A stretch of DNA of 54,275 bases, from NCBI GenBank assembly GCA_022764085.1, contig JALERP010000039.1, positions 1 to 54,275 on the forward strand. The letters run 5' to 3'. The stretch is from Prevotella sp. GTDB taxonomy: Bacteria > Bacteroidota > Bacteroidia > Bacteroidales > Bacteroidaceae. This document shows positions 28,504-37,625 of this stretch, piece after piece. How positions within the stretch are numbered: the first letter of the stretch is position 1; each line of letters begins with the position of its first letter. Below the pieces are notes generated by a model that was not told the DNA's origin, searched no databases, and saw only the letters and a program-made list of their open reading frames with translations. The position numbers and the translations under genes are program-made.

Positions 28504-29010
28504 TTACTGAAAATATGTTAAAAACACTGCATTTCGGTATTTTTCCCCATCAAAAAGCCATTCTTTAAGCACATGAGACGTCTCAAAACCTATATTTTTA
28601 AACAATTCAAGTGCCCTTTCGTTACTCTCGTCTATTACGACATATAGCTGATGGAGGTGTATTATATTGTGAGAAAACTTCAGAATTTCTTCCACTATCT
28701 GCCGGCCATATCCCTTTTTTCGATATTTCTTCCTTATCACCAGTCCCAGTTCTGCACGGTTATGCCTTGGTTCATAACCAGTGATATCCACAATGCCCAC
28801 CACATCGTCAGTGTTTCGTGTAACAGCCATGAGTCTCACCTGCCTGTCTGCATAAATGTCGCAAGTGGCATTTGCAATATAATCGTGCAGCAGATATCGT
28901 GAGTATGGCACAGTGGTATATCCTGAACTCCATAGCTCGATGTCGTTTTCTATCGAATAGAGAACGTCAAGGTCTTCCGGTTCCAAAGCCCGCAGTCTTA
29001 TTTCATCCAT
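28504..29010 (-). CDS. GNAT family N-acetyltransferase
   Basis: A 168-residue acetyltransferase. The acetyl-CoA loop is LGLVIRKKYRKKGYGRQIVEEIL (residues about 95-117, R-x-x-G-x-G core KKGYGR), preceded by the family strand DVVGIVDITGYEPRHNRAELG and followed by NIIHLHQLYVVIDESNERALELFKNIGFE. It is closest in style to the RimJ/SpeG type (MDEIRLRALEPEDLDVLYSIEND). Substrate unknown: a protein N terminus, polyamine or antibiotic are all possible. It overlaps the GT2 gene by 8 bases and is last in the DUF4494-to-GNAT gene series. Confidence 0.88.
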   Translation of the reverse strand: MDEIRLRALEPEDLDVLYSIENDIELWSSGYTTVPYSRYLLHDYIANATCDIYADRQVRLMAVTRNTDDVVGIVDITGYEPRHNRAELGLVIRKKYRKKGYGRQIVEEILKFSHNIIHLHQLYVVIDESNERALELFKNIGFETSHVLKEWLFDGEKYRNAVFLTYFQ

Positions 29011-30151
29011 ATACTTCTATTGGTGTAATGATAATATTCTTTTCTTTGTGGTAAATACCTAATCTTACATTCTGCCGTGATGACTTTTCCATTATATCCA
29101 CAAGGTCTTTATAACTGTGCTCTGCCGCATCATAAACAACCACGAGAAGGCGGTTTGCATTGTTTGGAATGTCATCCACACATTCAATACCGCGCCTAAC
29201 GGCTATCTCACGGCATCTTGCCTTCATCTCCTCGTTGCCGATGAAATACATTGTTGGCAGTTCGCAAACATACCGTTTGGAGAAGCCCAATGACTTCCGC
29301 ATCCTTTTAAACAATGCATTCACCAACGTCAGGAAGGCTATGAAATACACCGCCAACTGCAGCGGCCATACCACTATCCACGACAAATGAGAATAATGTT
29401 TGCGCATGAAAATTAACATGGCGTTATAAAAAACGTGGACATACTTAAACGAGGTTTTCTGCGTGCTCTCGCCCTTGTAGTGGACAATGTCGGCCGGCAC
29501 ATACCAGTTCTCCCAACCGCCCTTGAGCAGCCTATAGGAGAGGTCAACATCCTCACCATACATAAAAAAATCCTCGTCGAGAAGTCCTACCTCGTCCAAC
29601 GCCTTCCTGCGCAACAGGAAGCAGGCCCCACTTATTACCTCTATCTGCTGCGGACTGTCCCATGGCAACCAACCCATATAATACTTTCCATACCTTGGAT
29701 GGGTGGGCTTACGGCGACACAGTCCCACCATCTTGTAGAATGATGTCATCGGTGAAGGCAAGCCACGACGAGATTCACGCGCTAACGAACCCCAATCGTT
29801 GTGCATTCTCACTCCTATACCGCCTGCCTTGGGATGTGAATCGGCAAAATCAAGCATTTTCTTGACGGCATCTTCTGCCACGAAGGTGTCAGGATTAAGA
29901 AGGAGTACGTATTGTGCCTTAGATTGGCGTATAGCTATGTTGTTGGCCTTGGAGAACCCGAGGTTGTGCCCCGTGTCAATCACTCGCAAACCCTCCACTT
30001 TTGACAGATACTCCACCGAGCCGTCCTTTGAATGGTTGTCAACTACAACTATCTCAGAGTCTATTCCGTCAAGTGCACGGCGCAGACTCTCCACGCACTG
30101 CTCGACAAAATATTTCACATTATAATTTACTATGATTACCGTTAGCTTCAT
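29003..30151 (-). CDS. Glycosyltransferase family 2 (rhamnosyltransferase-like)
   Basis: A 382-residue membrane-associated GT-A enzyme. MKLTVIIVNYNVKYFVEQCVESLRR is the classic GT2 opening, DNHSKDGS and LLNPDTFV give the nucleotide-sugar and metal-binding DxD-type sites, and GACFLLRRKALDEVGLLDEDFFMYGEDVDLSYRL is the ED segment with the catalytic base. Hydrophobic residues near 260-285 could anchor it to the membrane, and the last 100 residues are a separate domain. Starts in a 4-base overlap with the membrane-protein gene, so translation is probably coupled. Probably builds a surface or lipid-linked glycan. Confidence 0.9.
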   Translation of the reverse strand: MKLTVIIVNYNVKYFVEQCVESLRRALDGIDSEIVVVDNHSKDGSVEYLSKVEGLRVIDTGHNLGFSKANNIAIRQSKAQYVLLLNPDTFVAEDAVKKMLDFADSHPKAGGIGVRMHNDWGSLARESRRGLPSPMTSFYKMVGLCRRKPTHPRYGKYYMGWLPWDSPQQIEVISGACFLLRRKALDEVGLLDEDFFMYGEDVDLSYRLLKGGWENWYVPADIVHYKGESTQKTSFKYVHVFYNAMLIFMRKHYSHLSWIVVWPLQLAVYFIAFLTLVNALFKRMRKSLGFSKRYVCELPTMYFIGNEEMKARCREIAVRRGIECVDDIPNNANRLLVVVYDAAEHSYKDLVDIMEKSSRQNVRLGIYHKEKNIIITPIEVYG

Positions 30152-30543
30152 TTCTTCGGGGATGTATAAACAAAGGGCAGACAGATAAGCAGTATGAGAG
30201 CCATATATCCAAACGTCGTATTCATAAAAAGATAGTAGCCTATCGTGTTAAGCAGCAATGGCACTGTTATCATGAGGATTCTTAAAGCACCCCATCTTCT
30301 CAGTGCCAAGGTATCGCCCTCAGCCACCTTGCGCTCCACATCCTTAGCTTTAAACAGGCGAAGGGCAAGAGGAATCATCACTATGGTCAAAAGTTCCATT
30401 ATTATCACTACGAGGAACTCTTCCTGTGCTTTACCGGCAAATACTCCCGTTGGCAAAACGTCACACTCATATACAGTTGCTATCAGCAGTGGCACTGCAA
30501 CTGTTCCAATAAACAAGTTACGCAAATATTTCTCTACAGTCAT
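30148..30543 (-). CDS. Small integral membrane protein, unknown function
   Basis: A 131-residue protein with about four hydrophobic helices: LFIGTVAVPLLIATVY (10-25), EEFLVVIIMELLTIVMIPLALRLF (41-64), ILMITVPLLLNTIGYYLF (88-105) and FGYMALILLICLPFVY (110-126). I recognise it only as a type common in Bacteroidales genomes beside recR and GT2 genes. The loop after helix 2 carries KAKDVERKVAEGD. Overlapping by 4 bases with the GT2 gene, it may assist that enzyme in the membrane, but this is inference from order only. Confidence 0.75.
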   Translation of the reverse strand: MTVEKYLRNLFIGTVAVPLLIATVYECDVLPTGVFAGKAQEEFLVVIIMELLTIVMIPLALRLFKAKDVERKVAEGDTLALRRWGALRILMITVPLLLNTIGYYLFMNTTFGYMALILLICLPFVYTSPKK

Positions 30544-30579
30544 ACTATTTATATAATTTGTTATTTGACATAGGAATAG

Positions 30580-31188
30580 TCAATTCACGGGTGTTCGGTT
30601 AATAATGCTTCTACCCAATGTCAGTTCGTCTGTATATTCCAGTTCGTCACCCACAGATATGCCGCGGGCTATCATACTGATTTTTATTCCGAATGACGAA
30701 AGGCGACGTGTGATATAGAAATTGGTGGTATCTCCCTCCATCGTGGACGCCAGTGCAAGTATTACCTCACTGACACCACCCTCTCCCACTCTTTCCACGA
30801 GTGAGTCTATCTCCAGGTCGTTTGGTCCTATGCCATCCATTGGCGATATTACTCCTCCCAATACATGATACAGCCCTTTGAACTGCTGCGTTGCCTCTAC
30901 AGCCATAACGTCCTGCACGTTTTCAACAACGCATATCAGCGACCTGTCGCGTTGTTGACTTGAGCATATAGGACAAACGTCATCGTCGCAAATATTATGA
31001 CAACAACTGCAGCGTTTTATCTCGTGGCGTGCATGTAAGAGTGACTCTGCCAGACTGTCCGTCTGCGCCTCATCCTGCCTTAGCAAATGGAGTACTAAGC
31101 GCAAGGCTGTCTTGCGCCCAATACCAGGCAACTTCGACATTTCGCCTACCGCCTTGTCTAACAGTACAGAAGGATATTTCGTAACCAT
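30580..31188 (-). CDS. recR: Recombination mediator RecR
   Basis: A 202-residue protein of the RecFOR pathway, which loads RecA on gapped single-stranded DNA. It has the helix-hairpin-helix segment [17 protein letters not shown], a four-cysteine zinc motif ([16 protein letters not shown]) and a Toprim domain ([34 protein letters not shown]). I use the ATG at 31188; two GTG codons immediately upstream (31194, 31191) keep the frame open and could also serve. An out-of-frame ATG at 31196 gives only a two-codon peptide. It follows the ABC-F gene by about 40 bases. Confidence 0.95.
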   Translation of the reverse strand: MVTKYPSVLLDKAVGEMSKLPGIGRKTALRLVLHLLRQDEAQTDSLAESLLHARHEIKRCSCCHNICDDDVCPICSSQQRDRSLICVVENVQDVMAVEATQQFKGLYHVLGGVISPMDGIGPNDLEIDSLVERVGEGGVSEVILALASTMEGDTTNFYITRRLSSFGIKISMIARGISVGDELEYTDELTLGRSIINRTPVN

Positions 31189-31234
31189 CACCACATTATT
31201 ATTGTAATTCTATAATATATTGATATTAAATTCT

Positions 31235-33025
31235 TCAAATCTCCCCCAGTTCAATCCATCTCAGTGTCTTCTCTTCAATCTCGTCCTTGATGATGGCAAG
31301 CCTCTTGGATTTTTCTGTCAGGGCATTCACGTCAAGTGTTCCGCTGCACAGAGCCTCTTCTGTAACTCTCTGTTCGGTTTCAAGATCGGCAATCTCCTTC
31401 TCCAGACGTTCCATCTCAAGACGCTCCTTGTATGTCAACTTTCGTGGCTTATCCACATTTCCGTCACGCCTGCCAGATGACTTTCCGCCATTTGAAGCAG
31501 CCTTTGCAGGTTTCTGGTCTGCCTCGCTCTTTGCCTTGAGGGTCAACCACTCTCGATATTGCGTGTAATTTCCAGGGAAATCCTTTATTTCGCCATTGCC
31601 TTTGAACACCAGCAGATGGTCAACCACCTTATCCATAAAATAGCGGTCGTGGCTAACCACGATTACACATCCGGGAAAGTCAGCCAGATACTCTTCCAGT
31701 ATCTGTAACGTCACAATGTCAAGGTCGTTGGTAGGCTCGTCAAGCACAAGGAAATTGGGATTTTTCATCAGCACCGTGCAAAGATAGAGTTTGCGTCGCT
31801 CACCGCCGCTGAGCTTATATACATAATTATATTGTTGCTCTGGAGTGAACAGGAAATACTGTAGCAACTGTGATGCCGAAAGTTGCTTTCCTCTTCCGAT
31901 GTCAACATATTCCGCAATGTCAGTAATCACGTCTATCACCTTCTGTTGCTCGTCAAACTGCAGTCCCTCTTGTGAGAAATAGCCGAACTTCACGGTATCG
32001 CCCACCACTATATGCCCAGAGTCAGGTTGCAGCGTACCAAGCAACATCTTGACAAATGTAGATTTGCCTGTTCCATTATTTCCCACTATACCCATCTTCT
32101 CATATCGGCTGAAGTTATAGTAGAAGTCCTTCATGATAACAAGTTCGTCGAAAGCCTTTGATATATACTGACATTCAAAGATTTTCGTACCTATATACAC
32201 ATTAGATGATTTCAGTCTTAACTGCCTCTCCTCCATTCTCTGCTTAGCCACCTTCTCCAGTTCATAGAATGCGTCCTCTCGGTATTTAGCCTTATGTCCT
32301 CGTGCCTGCGGCTGCCTTCTCATCCATTCCAATTCGGTGCGGTAGAGATTGTTAGCCCTGGCTATCTCCGCCCTTTTGTTGTCTATGCGCTCCTGTCGTT
32401 TCTCCAGATAATGGGCATAGTTGCCGCGGTAGGTATATACCGTACGGTCGTCAAGCTCTAATATCACCGAGCATACGCGGTCGAGGAAGAATCGGTCGTG
32501 AGTCACCATCAACAGCGTCTTGTTGCCTCGCGAAAGGAATCCCTCAAGCCACTCTATCATCTGCAGGTCGAGGTGGTTGGTAGGCTCATCAAGTATCAAA
32601 AGGTCAGGTTCGGTGATTAGCACATTGGCAAGAGCCACGCGTTTCTGCTGTCCTCCACTCAACTGCCCCATAGGCTGGTTAAGGTCGCGAATTTTCAATT
32701 GCGTCAGCACCTGCTTTGCCTTGAGCACCTTTTCCTCCTCGCCCTTATGGTTAAAACACGCCTCCAGAACAGTATCGTCAGGGTCGAACCTTGGCGTCTG
32801 TTCCAATATAGCCACCTTTATATCCTTTCTGAAAATGATGTTCCCCGAATCAGGAGAGTCATTTCCTGCAAGCAGTGAAAGCAGTGTTGACTTACCCGTA
32901 CCGTTCTTGGCTATCAACCCCACCCTCTGCCCTTGCGCCACCGAGAAGCTTATGTTCTCGAAGAGCACGAGCGCGCCGAATGATTTCGTCAGGTTCTGTA
33001 CGTCCAAAAATGGAATCTCTGCCAT
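31235..33025 (-). CDS. ABC-F family ATPase (Uup-like)
   Basis: A 596-residue cytoplasmic protein with two ABC domains and no membrane spans, so not a transporter. Domain 1 has GKNGTGKSTLL and LSGGQQKRVALA with LILDEPTNHLDL; domain 2 has GNNGTGKSTFV and LSGGERRKLYLC with LVLDEPTNDLDI. The linker between them (PtIM) is around residues 235-290, and the C terminus (about 530-590) is an acidic-basic coiled coil as in Uup. Such proteins act on the ribosome or on replication intermediates; resistance function is not indicated. It ends the yggS-yihA-ABC-F string with a 7-base gap after yihA. Confidence 0.93.
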   Translation of the reverse strand: MAEIPFLDVQNLTKSFGALVLFENISFSVAQGQRVGLIAKNGTGKSTLLSLLAGNDSPDSGNIIFRKDIKVAILEQTPRFDPDDTVLEACFNHKGEEEKVLKAKQVLTQLKIRDLNQPMGQLSGGQQKRVALANVLITEPDLLILDEPTNHLDLQMIEWLEGFLSRGNKTLLMVTHDRFFLDRVCSVILELDDRTVYTYRGNYAHYLEKRQERIDNKRAEIARANNLYRTELEWMRRQPQARGHKAKYREDAFYELEKVAKQRMEERQLRLKSSNVYIGTKIFECQYISKAFDELVIMKDFYYNFSRYEKMGIVGNNGTGKSTFVKMLLGTLQPDSGHIVVGDTVKFGYFSQEGLQFDEQQKVIDVITDIAEYVDIGRGKQLSASQLLQYFLFTPEQQYNYVYKLSGGERRKLYLCTVLMKNPNFLVLDEPTNDLDIVTLQILEEYLADFPGCVIVVSHDRYFMDKVVDHLLVFKGNGEIKDFPGNYTQYREWLTLKAKSEADQKPAKAASNGGKSSGRRDGNVDKPRKLTYKERLEMERLEKEIADLETEQRVTEEALCSGTLDVNALTEKSKRLAIIKDEIEEKTLRWIELGEI

Positions 33026-33032
33026 ATTGCGC

Positions 33033-33638
33033 CTAAGCCTCCTTCAGGCTCTTGTTTATATCCTCGATATATCCGAGGATATCATCCTTACCGGTTTTCT
33101 TCTCGCTTGACGTGATGAACATCCGTGGCAATTCCTCCCACGTTTCACTCAGCGTCTTCTCGTATAGTGCCACACTCGCCCTCGCTTTAGCCACGTTGAG
33201 CTTATCGGCCTTGGTGAAGACAATTGCAAATGGTATGCTGCTCTCTCCCAGCCAGTTGATAAAATCCAAGTCAATCTTCTGAGGTTCAAGTCGTATATCT
33301 ACCAATACAAACACATTCACTAATTGTTCCCTTTGCAGGATATATCCCCGTATCATCTGGTCGAGTTTCTTTATTTCCGTCTTCGACCTCTTGGCGAAGC
33401 CATAACCCGGCAAATCCACGAGATACCACTCTCGGTTGATAATGAAGTGATTTATAAGCAATGTCTTACCGGGAGTAGCCGATGTCTTTGCCAACTTCTT
33501 GTTGTTGCAAAGCATATTGATAAGGCTCGACTTGCCCACGTTAGACCTACCGATGAAGGCATATTCTGGTTTTGTGTCTGCAGGGCACATCGACACGGTC
33601 GGTGCACTGAGAGTGAATTCTGCGTTTTTAATCTCCAT
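33033..33638 (-). CDS. engB: Ribosome biogenesis GTPase YihA/YsxC (EngB)
   Basis: A 201-residue P-loop GTPase needed for assembly of the large ribosomal subunit. G1 [15 protein letters not shown]2 TPGKT, G3 DLPGYGFA and G4 TKADKL are all clear. The ATG at 33638 gives [13 protein letters not shown], the normal N terminus; a start at 33656 would add six residues (MNIQQY) and cannot be fully excluded. It sits 27 bases after yggS and 7 bases before the ABC-F gene. Confidence 0.93.
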   Translation of the reverse strand: MEIKNAEFTLSAPTVSMCPADTKPEYAFIGRSNVGKSSLINMLCNNKKLAKTSATPGKTLLINHFIINREWYLVDLPGYGFAKRSKTEIKKLDQMIRGYILQREQLVNVFVLVDIRLEPQKIDLDFINWLGESSIPFAIVFTKADKLNVAKARASVALYEKTLSETWEELPRMFITSSEKKTGKDDILGYIEDINKSLKEA

Positions 33639-33665
33639 GTATTGTTGTATGTTCAAGTATTGTTA

Positions 33666-34340
33666 TCAATAAACCCTTGGCCCGAATATTCTCGTCCCTA
33701 CCCTCACCATAGTACTTCCACACTCTATGGCAATAGGATAATCGTCGCTCATTCCCCATGAGCGCTCGCAGAAGTACTCAGCATCAGCGAAATACTTCTG
33801 TTTCACCTCGTCAAAGAATAGTTTGGCTGTTGTGAACTCATTTCTTATCTGATTCTCGTCATCCACATTAGACGCCATCATCATCAGTCCGCAGATTCTC
33901 ACGTTTTTCATCTGCTCCCATTCACCGTTGTCGAGCAACTGCCGGCAAGCGTCGGGTGTAAGTCCGTACTTGGTTTCCTCCTCAGCGATATGCAGCTCCA
34001 GCAGCACGTCGATTACCCTGCCGCTCTTTTCTGCCTGTTTCTGTATCTCCTTCAGGAGTTTCAGCGAATCCACGGCTTCAATCATTGAAATATATGGCGC
34101 AATGTACTTCACCTTGTTTGTCTGCAGGTGTCCGATGAAATGCCACTGTATATCCTCTGGCAGTTCCTTCACCTTGCGCGAAAGTTCCTGTTCGTGGCTT
34201 TCACCGAATATGCGCTGTCCCTCGCGGTACGCCTCCTCTATATACTCGGCGGGGTGAAACTTGCTTACAGCCACAAGCCTCACCCCATCGGGCAGTGTAG
34301 AGAGCACGTCCTTAAGATTACCTTTTACGTCATACTCCAT
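33666..34340 (-). CDS. YggS/PROSC family PLP-binding protein
   Basis: A 224-residue pyridoxal-phosphate carrier of the alanine-racemase fold. PLP binds the lysine in RLVAVSKFHP (K27); the HFIGHLQTNKVK and CGLMMMAS motifs and the C-terminal RSWGMSDDYPIAIECGSTMVRVGTRIFG segment are diagnostic. Homologues control vitamin B6 and amino-acid balance and have no catalytic reaction. It lies 19 bases after the DUF4494 gene. Confidence 0.94.
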   Translation of the reverse strand: MEYDVKGNLKDVLSTLPDGVRLVAVSKFHPAEYIEEAYREGQRIFGESHEQELSRKVKELPEDIQWHFIGHLQTNKVKYIAPYISMIEAVDSLKLLKEIQKQAEKSGRVIDVLLELHIAEEETKYGLTPDACRQLLDNGEWEQMKNVRICGLMMMASNVDDENQIRNEFTTAKLFFDEVKQKYFADAEYFCERSWGMSDDYPIAIECGSTMVRVGTRIFGPRVY

Positions 34341-34359
34341 ATTCTGCTCTCCCCACTTC

Positions 34360-34842
34360 TTACTGTTGTTCGTATTCGGGCTTATCTTCCTTTTCCTTCT
34401 TCTTGTATTCGAATACGTCCATGATGGAAGTCTCGCTCACGTTGATTGTCTGATAGTCAATCATTGTGCCGCCCATCACCTCGTCGATATTCTTGATGGC
34501 AGAATTGATGTTACCTGCATTCACGAGATAGAACACCGAAGTCTTCTTTTCCTTGTCGGTTTTCTCGTCTATGGTGATAAAGGCAAGTTTTGTCTTGTAC
34601 CACTTGTCGGCAAGGTCACTGTCGGCAAAGAATATCTCCTTGTATGGTGCTATCTTCAAATCGGCGATTTCTATTTCGCCACTCACGTATGACGACATCT
34701 CTTCCATAATCCTTTCCTCAGCCTCACTGAAACTGAGAGCGTCAACGGTATATAGTTCCACCACTTTCTTGGGCATACCGTCTTCCATCATCTTTTCATA
34801 ACGAACTTTACATTCAAACCAAATTGCTGTTCTACTTCTCAT
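34360..34842 (-). CDS. DUF4494 domain-containing protein
   Basis: A 160-residue cytoplasmic protein of DUF4494, a family I know only from Bacteroidetes. Recognisable parts are TAIWFECKVRYEKMMEDGMPKKVVELYTVDA at the N terminus, SFSEAEERI, KTSVFYLVNAGNINSAIKNIDEVMGGTMIDY and the Lys/Glu-rich tail. Some members occur near phage-type genes, but here the gene leads yggS, yihA and the ABC-F gene and has its own promoter at 34906-34913. No function known. Confidence 0.88.
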   Translation of the reverse strand: MRSRTAIWFECKVRYEKMMEDGMPKKVVELYTVDALSFSEAEERIMEEMSSYVSGEIEIADLKIAPYKEIFFADSDLADKWYKTKLAFITIDEKTDKEKKTSVFYLVNAGNINSAIKNIDEVMGGTMIDYQTINVSETSIMDVFEYKKKEKEDKPEYEQQ

Positions 34843-34905
34843 AACTTTCTAATATTTAAGATTTTATCACGTCTCCTTCTAAACCATTGGAGCACAATTA
34901 GGGTG

Positions 34906-34913
34906 CAAAGTTA
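34906..34913 (-). promoter_or_regulatory. Promoter -7 box for the DUF4494-led genes
   Basis: Read leftward TAACTTTG followed by GCACCC, 63 bases before the DUF4494 start. The upstream element is weak. Confidence 0.6.
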
Positions 34914-34976
34914 CAAACTATTTCGCAAACCACCAAGAATTTCCATGATTATTTGCATTAAAAAAACTAAGGGGTA

Positions 34977-36239
34977 CTATTCATTCTCCCCCTTTTGAAT
35001 ACCATATTTTACAAGATTCTTTTTCTTCTCTTCGGTAATCTTGTCGATTATCTGTGTTGCTATCACTTGGCTCTTCTCATTGGTCAGGTTGGCTTCTCCC
35101 GCCAGTCTCTGCTGCACCTCTGTCAGTTCGGCAAAAATCTTTTTGCTCGATGCCATGAAGTTTTTCTCGCTTGCACCCATATATTCGGAATTATACACCT
35201 TTGACAGAATGCGGTCAGCCTCTCTCTCAAACTGCTTGCGGAAAATCTCCTCGCTTTTCTTGACATGCTTCTCATACTCCTTTTTCTTCTCTGGCGGCAT
35301 CCGGTCGAGCGAGTCACCGCTTATGACTCCCAGTTCTGTGACTGGGTCAAAACCGTCGTCAAGCAAGTCGTCGGTGGATTGCCTCGGCGCGGGCTTCACA
35401 TACTCCATCTCATTGGTCTCGGGCATCATGCCGAAATAGAAGCCCACTATGCACAAAGCAGCCACAAGTGCAACAATAAACATAGTGACCGAACTGCGTG
35501 TAGCCTTCAATGCTTTCAACGACGAGCGCATAGCTCCAACATCACAGTACCTGTCATCCGGATTATCCATTGTCGCCTTCTTCACCAACCTCTTGTATTC
35601 CAATGGCATATCGCCTGTTGAATAAAGCCATTCTATAAACTTGCCAATGGAATACACCTCACTACGCTCATCGGCAGTACCTTCTGACATCACCTCGGGG
35701 GCGACGTATGATGACATATCGCGATAAATATCGCCCTGGTCATTCATGTTTAGATAAAACGAACCATGTGACAGAAGCAACAACTTATTGTCACCCACCC
35801 TGGCCAGCACATTATCCGGCGAGTAGCAAAGGTGATACACGCCCTTTTCATTTATATATTCAGCAGCATCGAACACCTGCTTGATTACGTTATCGAGAAA
35901 ACCTTTCCTGCCCACAAGCGACGGATTGTCGAACAACAATTGTGAAAAAGTTGTGAAACGTCCCTTTTCCACACTGAGCGACTTCGGGTCCCCACACGAG
36001 GTCTCGCCTATTACAAAGTGCAGCTGATGTGGAGAAGATAAATTTGGATTCTCCTCACATTCCCTCTTCACGTCCTCCAGAAAGAGAACACTGTCAGAAA
36101 GATGGCAACGCAGGTCGAGCACATTCTCATATTTCACACCATTCTGTTTCTTGTGAAACAGTCCAATGGGCAACAATGCGCCCTTGGCTATTTGTACGTT
36201 GCCCAATGACAACATCTCATCATAATTCATAATCTTCAA
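34977..36239 (-). CDS. Membrane-anchored pseudokinase
   Basis: A 420-residue protein with a kinase-like cytoplasmic domain (about 1-245), one membrane helix (251-270) and a charged, helical outer or periplasmic domain. The kinase fold is recognisable from VAPE (179-182), SEVYSIGKFIEWL (193-205) and YHLCYSPDNVL (135-145), but the HRD aspartate is C138, the usual catalytic-loop lysine is S140, and the DFG aspartate is S157 (SHG). I see no VAIK-type lysine. It should thus not transfer phosphate; it may bind nucleotide or proteins. The distal half (ERSEV, QFEREADRILSKVY) is rich in Lys/Glu. Own promoter at 36267-36274, upstream of the DUF4494 group. Confidence 0.7.
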   Translation of the reverse strand: MKIMNYDEMLSLGNVQIAKGALLPIGLFHKKQNGVKYENVLDLRCHLSDSVLFLEDVKRECEENPNLSSPHQLHFVIGETSCGDPKSLSVEKGRFTTFSQLLFDNPSLVGRKGFLDNVIKQVFDAAEYINEKGVYHLCYSPDNVLARVGDNKLLLLSHGSFYLNMNDQGDIYRDMSSYVAPEVMSEGTADERSEVYSIGKFIEWLYSTGDMPLEYKRLVKKATMDNPDDRYCDVGAMRSSLKALKATRSSVTMFIVALVAALCIVGFYFGMMPETNEMEYVKPAPRQSTDDLLDDGFDPVTELGVISGDSLDRMPPEKKKEYEKHVKKSEEIFRKQFEREADRILSKVYNSEYMGASEKNFMASSKKIFAELTEVQQRLAGEANLTNEKSQVIATQIIDKITEEKKKNLVKYGIQKGENE

Positions 36240-36266
36240 TCCTTAAAATTTCGAATAAATATTTTG

Positions 36267-36274
36267 CAAAAGTA
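36267..36274 (-). promoter_or_regulatory. Promoter -7 box for the pseudokinase gene
   Basis: Read leftward TACTTTTG, then GCAAAA, 27 bases before the start codon. A second similar word (AAGTAC) is seen 20 bases further out. Confidence 0.6.
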
Positions 36275-36345
36275 CAACTTTTACTCGAAAAAGTACAAAA
36301 GATGATGAAAAATTATGTTAATCATTAATATTTGCCGCCAATAAT

Positions 36346-36376
36346 TTTGCAGTTTGTCAAAAATGCACTACCTTTG
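36346..36376 (+). promoter_or_regulatory. Promoter for the aminotransferase gene
   Basis: TTTG at 36346-36349 and TACCTTTG at 36369-36376 are 19 bases apart. The -7 box lies inside the longest open frame and therefore fixes the start codon at 36396. Confidence 0.8.
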
Positions 36377-36395
36377 CACCCAAAAAAAAGGAAAA

Positions 36396-37598
36396 ATGCC
36401 GGAAATTTCAGTTCGTGGACTTGAGATGCCTGAGTCACCTATCAGGAAACTCGCACCTCTTGCAGTCGCCGCAAAAAAACGTGGCACCAAGGTTTATCAC
36501 CTCAACATCGGACAGCCAGACCTGCCCACACCTAAGGAGGGGCTCGATGCGCTCAAGCACATCGACCGCAAAATCCTTGAGTATTCACCCTCACAGGGTT
36601 ATCTCAGTTATCGAGAGAAACTCGTTAACTACTATCGCAAGTATAACATCAACATCACCGCCGAGGACATTATCATTACCTCAGGCGGAAGCGAGGCTGT
36701 TCTATTCGCCTTTATGTCCTGCCTCAACCCTGGCGATGAAATCATAGTGCCCGAACCTGCTTATGCCAACTATATGGCATTTGCAATCTCGGCTGGAGCA
36801 AAGATTCGCACCATAGCCACCACCATCGACGAGGGTTTCTCACTGCCAAAGGTGGAAAAGTTTGAGGAGCTTATCAACGACCGCACACGTGCCATCATGA
36901 TATGCAACCCCAACAATCCCACCGGCTATCTTTATACCAGGCGCGAGATGAACCAGATACGCGACCTGGTTAAGAAATACGACCTCTACCTTTTCTCCGA
37001 CGAAGTTTATCGTGAGTACATATATACTGGTTCGCCATATATCAGCGCATGCCACCTTGAAGGAATACAGCAGAATGTCATCCTTATTGATTCTGTTTCA
37101 AAACGTTATTCAGAGTGTGGCATACGTATAGGCGCACTTATAACCAAAAACGAGGACGTGCGCAAGGCTGTAATGAAATTCTGTCAGGCCCGCCTCTCCC
37201 CTCCCCTCATCGGCCAGATTGTTGCCGAAGCGTCACTCGACACATCTGAGGAATACCTGCGCGATGTATATGACGAATATGTTGAAAGGCGCAAATGCCT
37301 TATTGACGGTCTTAACCGTATCCCTGGAGTATATTCACCAATACCAATGGGAGCATTCTACACCGTTGCAAAGCTTCCCGTGGATGACAGCGAGAAATTC
37401 TGCCGCTGGTGCCTTTCGGAGTTTGAATACGAGGGAGAAACTGTCATGATGGCTCCCGCATCCGGATTCTATACCACTCCCGGAGCTGGCTACAACCAGG
37501 TGCGTATAGCATACGTATTAAAAAAGGAAGATCTCGTAAGGGCTCTCGTGGTACTGCAAAAGGCTTTGGAGGCATATCCCGGAAGAGTGGATGAATAA
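36396..37598 (+). CDS. PLP-dependent aminotransferase, class I/II
   Basis: A 400-residue cytoplasmic aminotransferase of the aspartate aminotransferase type. Motifs: LNIGQPDLPTP, SGGSEAVLF, CNPNNPTGYLYTR, SDEVYREYIYTG, and the PLP lysine segment DSVSKRYSECGIRIG; the substrate-carboxylate Arg is in NQVRIAYV. The amino-acid substrate is not fixed by the sequence. I take the ATG at 36396 because the promoter at 36346-36376 lies inside the longer frame that begins at 36354. It is followed 27 bases later by the LolC/E-like permease. Confidence 0.92.
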   Translation: MPEISVRGLEMPESPIRKLAPLAVAAKKRGTKVYHLNIGQPDLPTPKEGLDALKHIDRKILEYSPSQGYLSYREKLVNYYRKYNINITAEDIIITSGGSEAVLFAFMSCLNPGDEIIVPEPAYANYMAFAISAGAKIRTIATTIDEGFSLPKVEKFEELINDRTRAIMICNPNNPTGYLYTRREMNQIRDLVKKYDLYLFSDEVYREYIYTGSPYISACHLEGIQQNVILIDSVSKRYSECGIRIGALITKNEDVRKAVMKFCQARLSPPLIGQIVAEASLDTSEEYLRDVYDEYVERRKCLIDGLNRIPGVYSPIPMGAFYTVAKLPVDDSEKFCRWCLSEFEYEGETVMMAPASGFYTTPGAGYNQVRIAYVLKKEDLVRALVVLQKALEAYPGRVDE

Positions 37599-37625
37599 GA
37601 AGTTCTAACCTGTTGTTATGCATAG

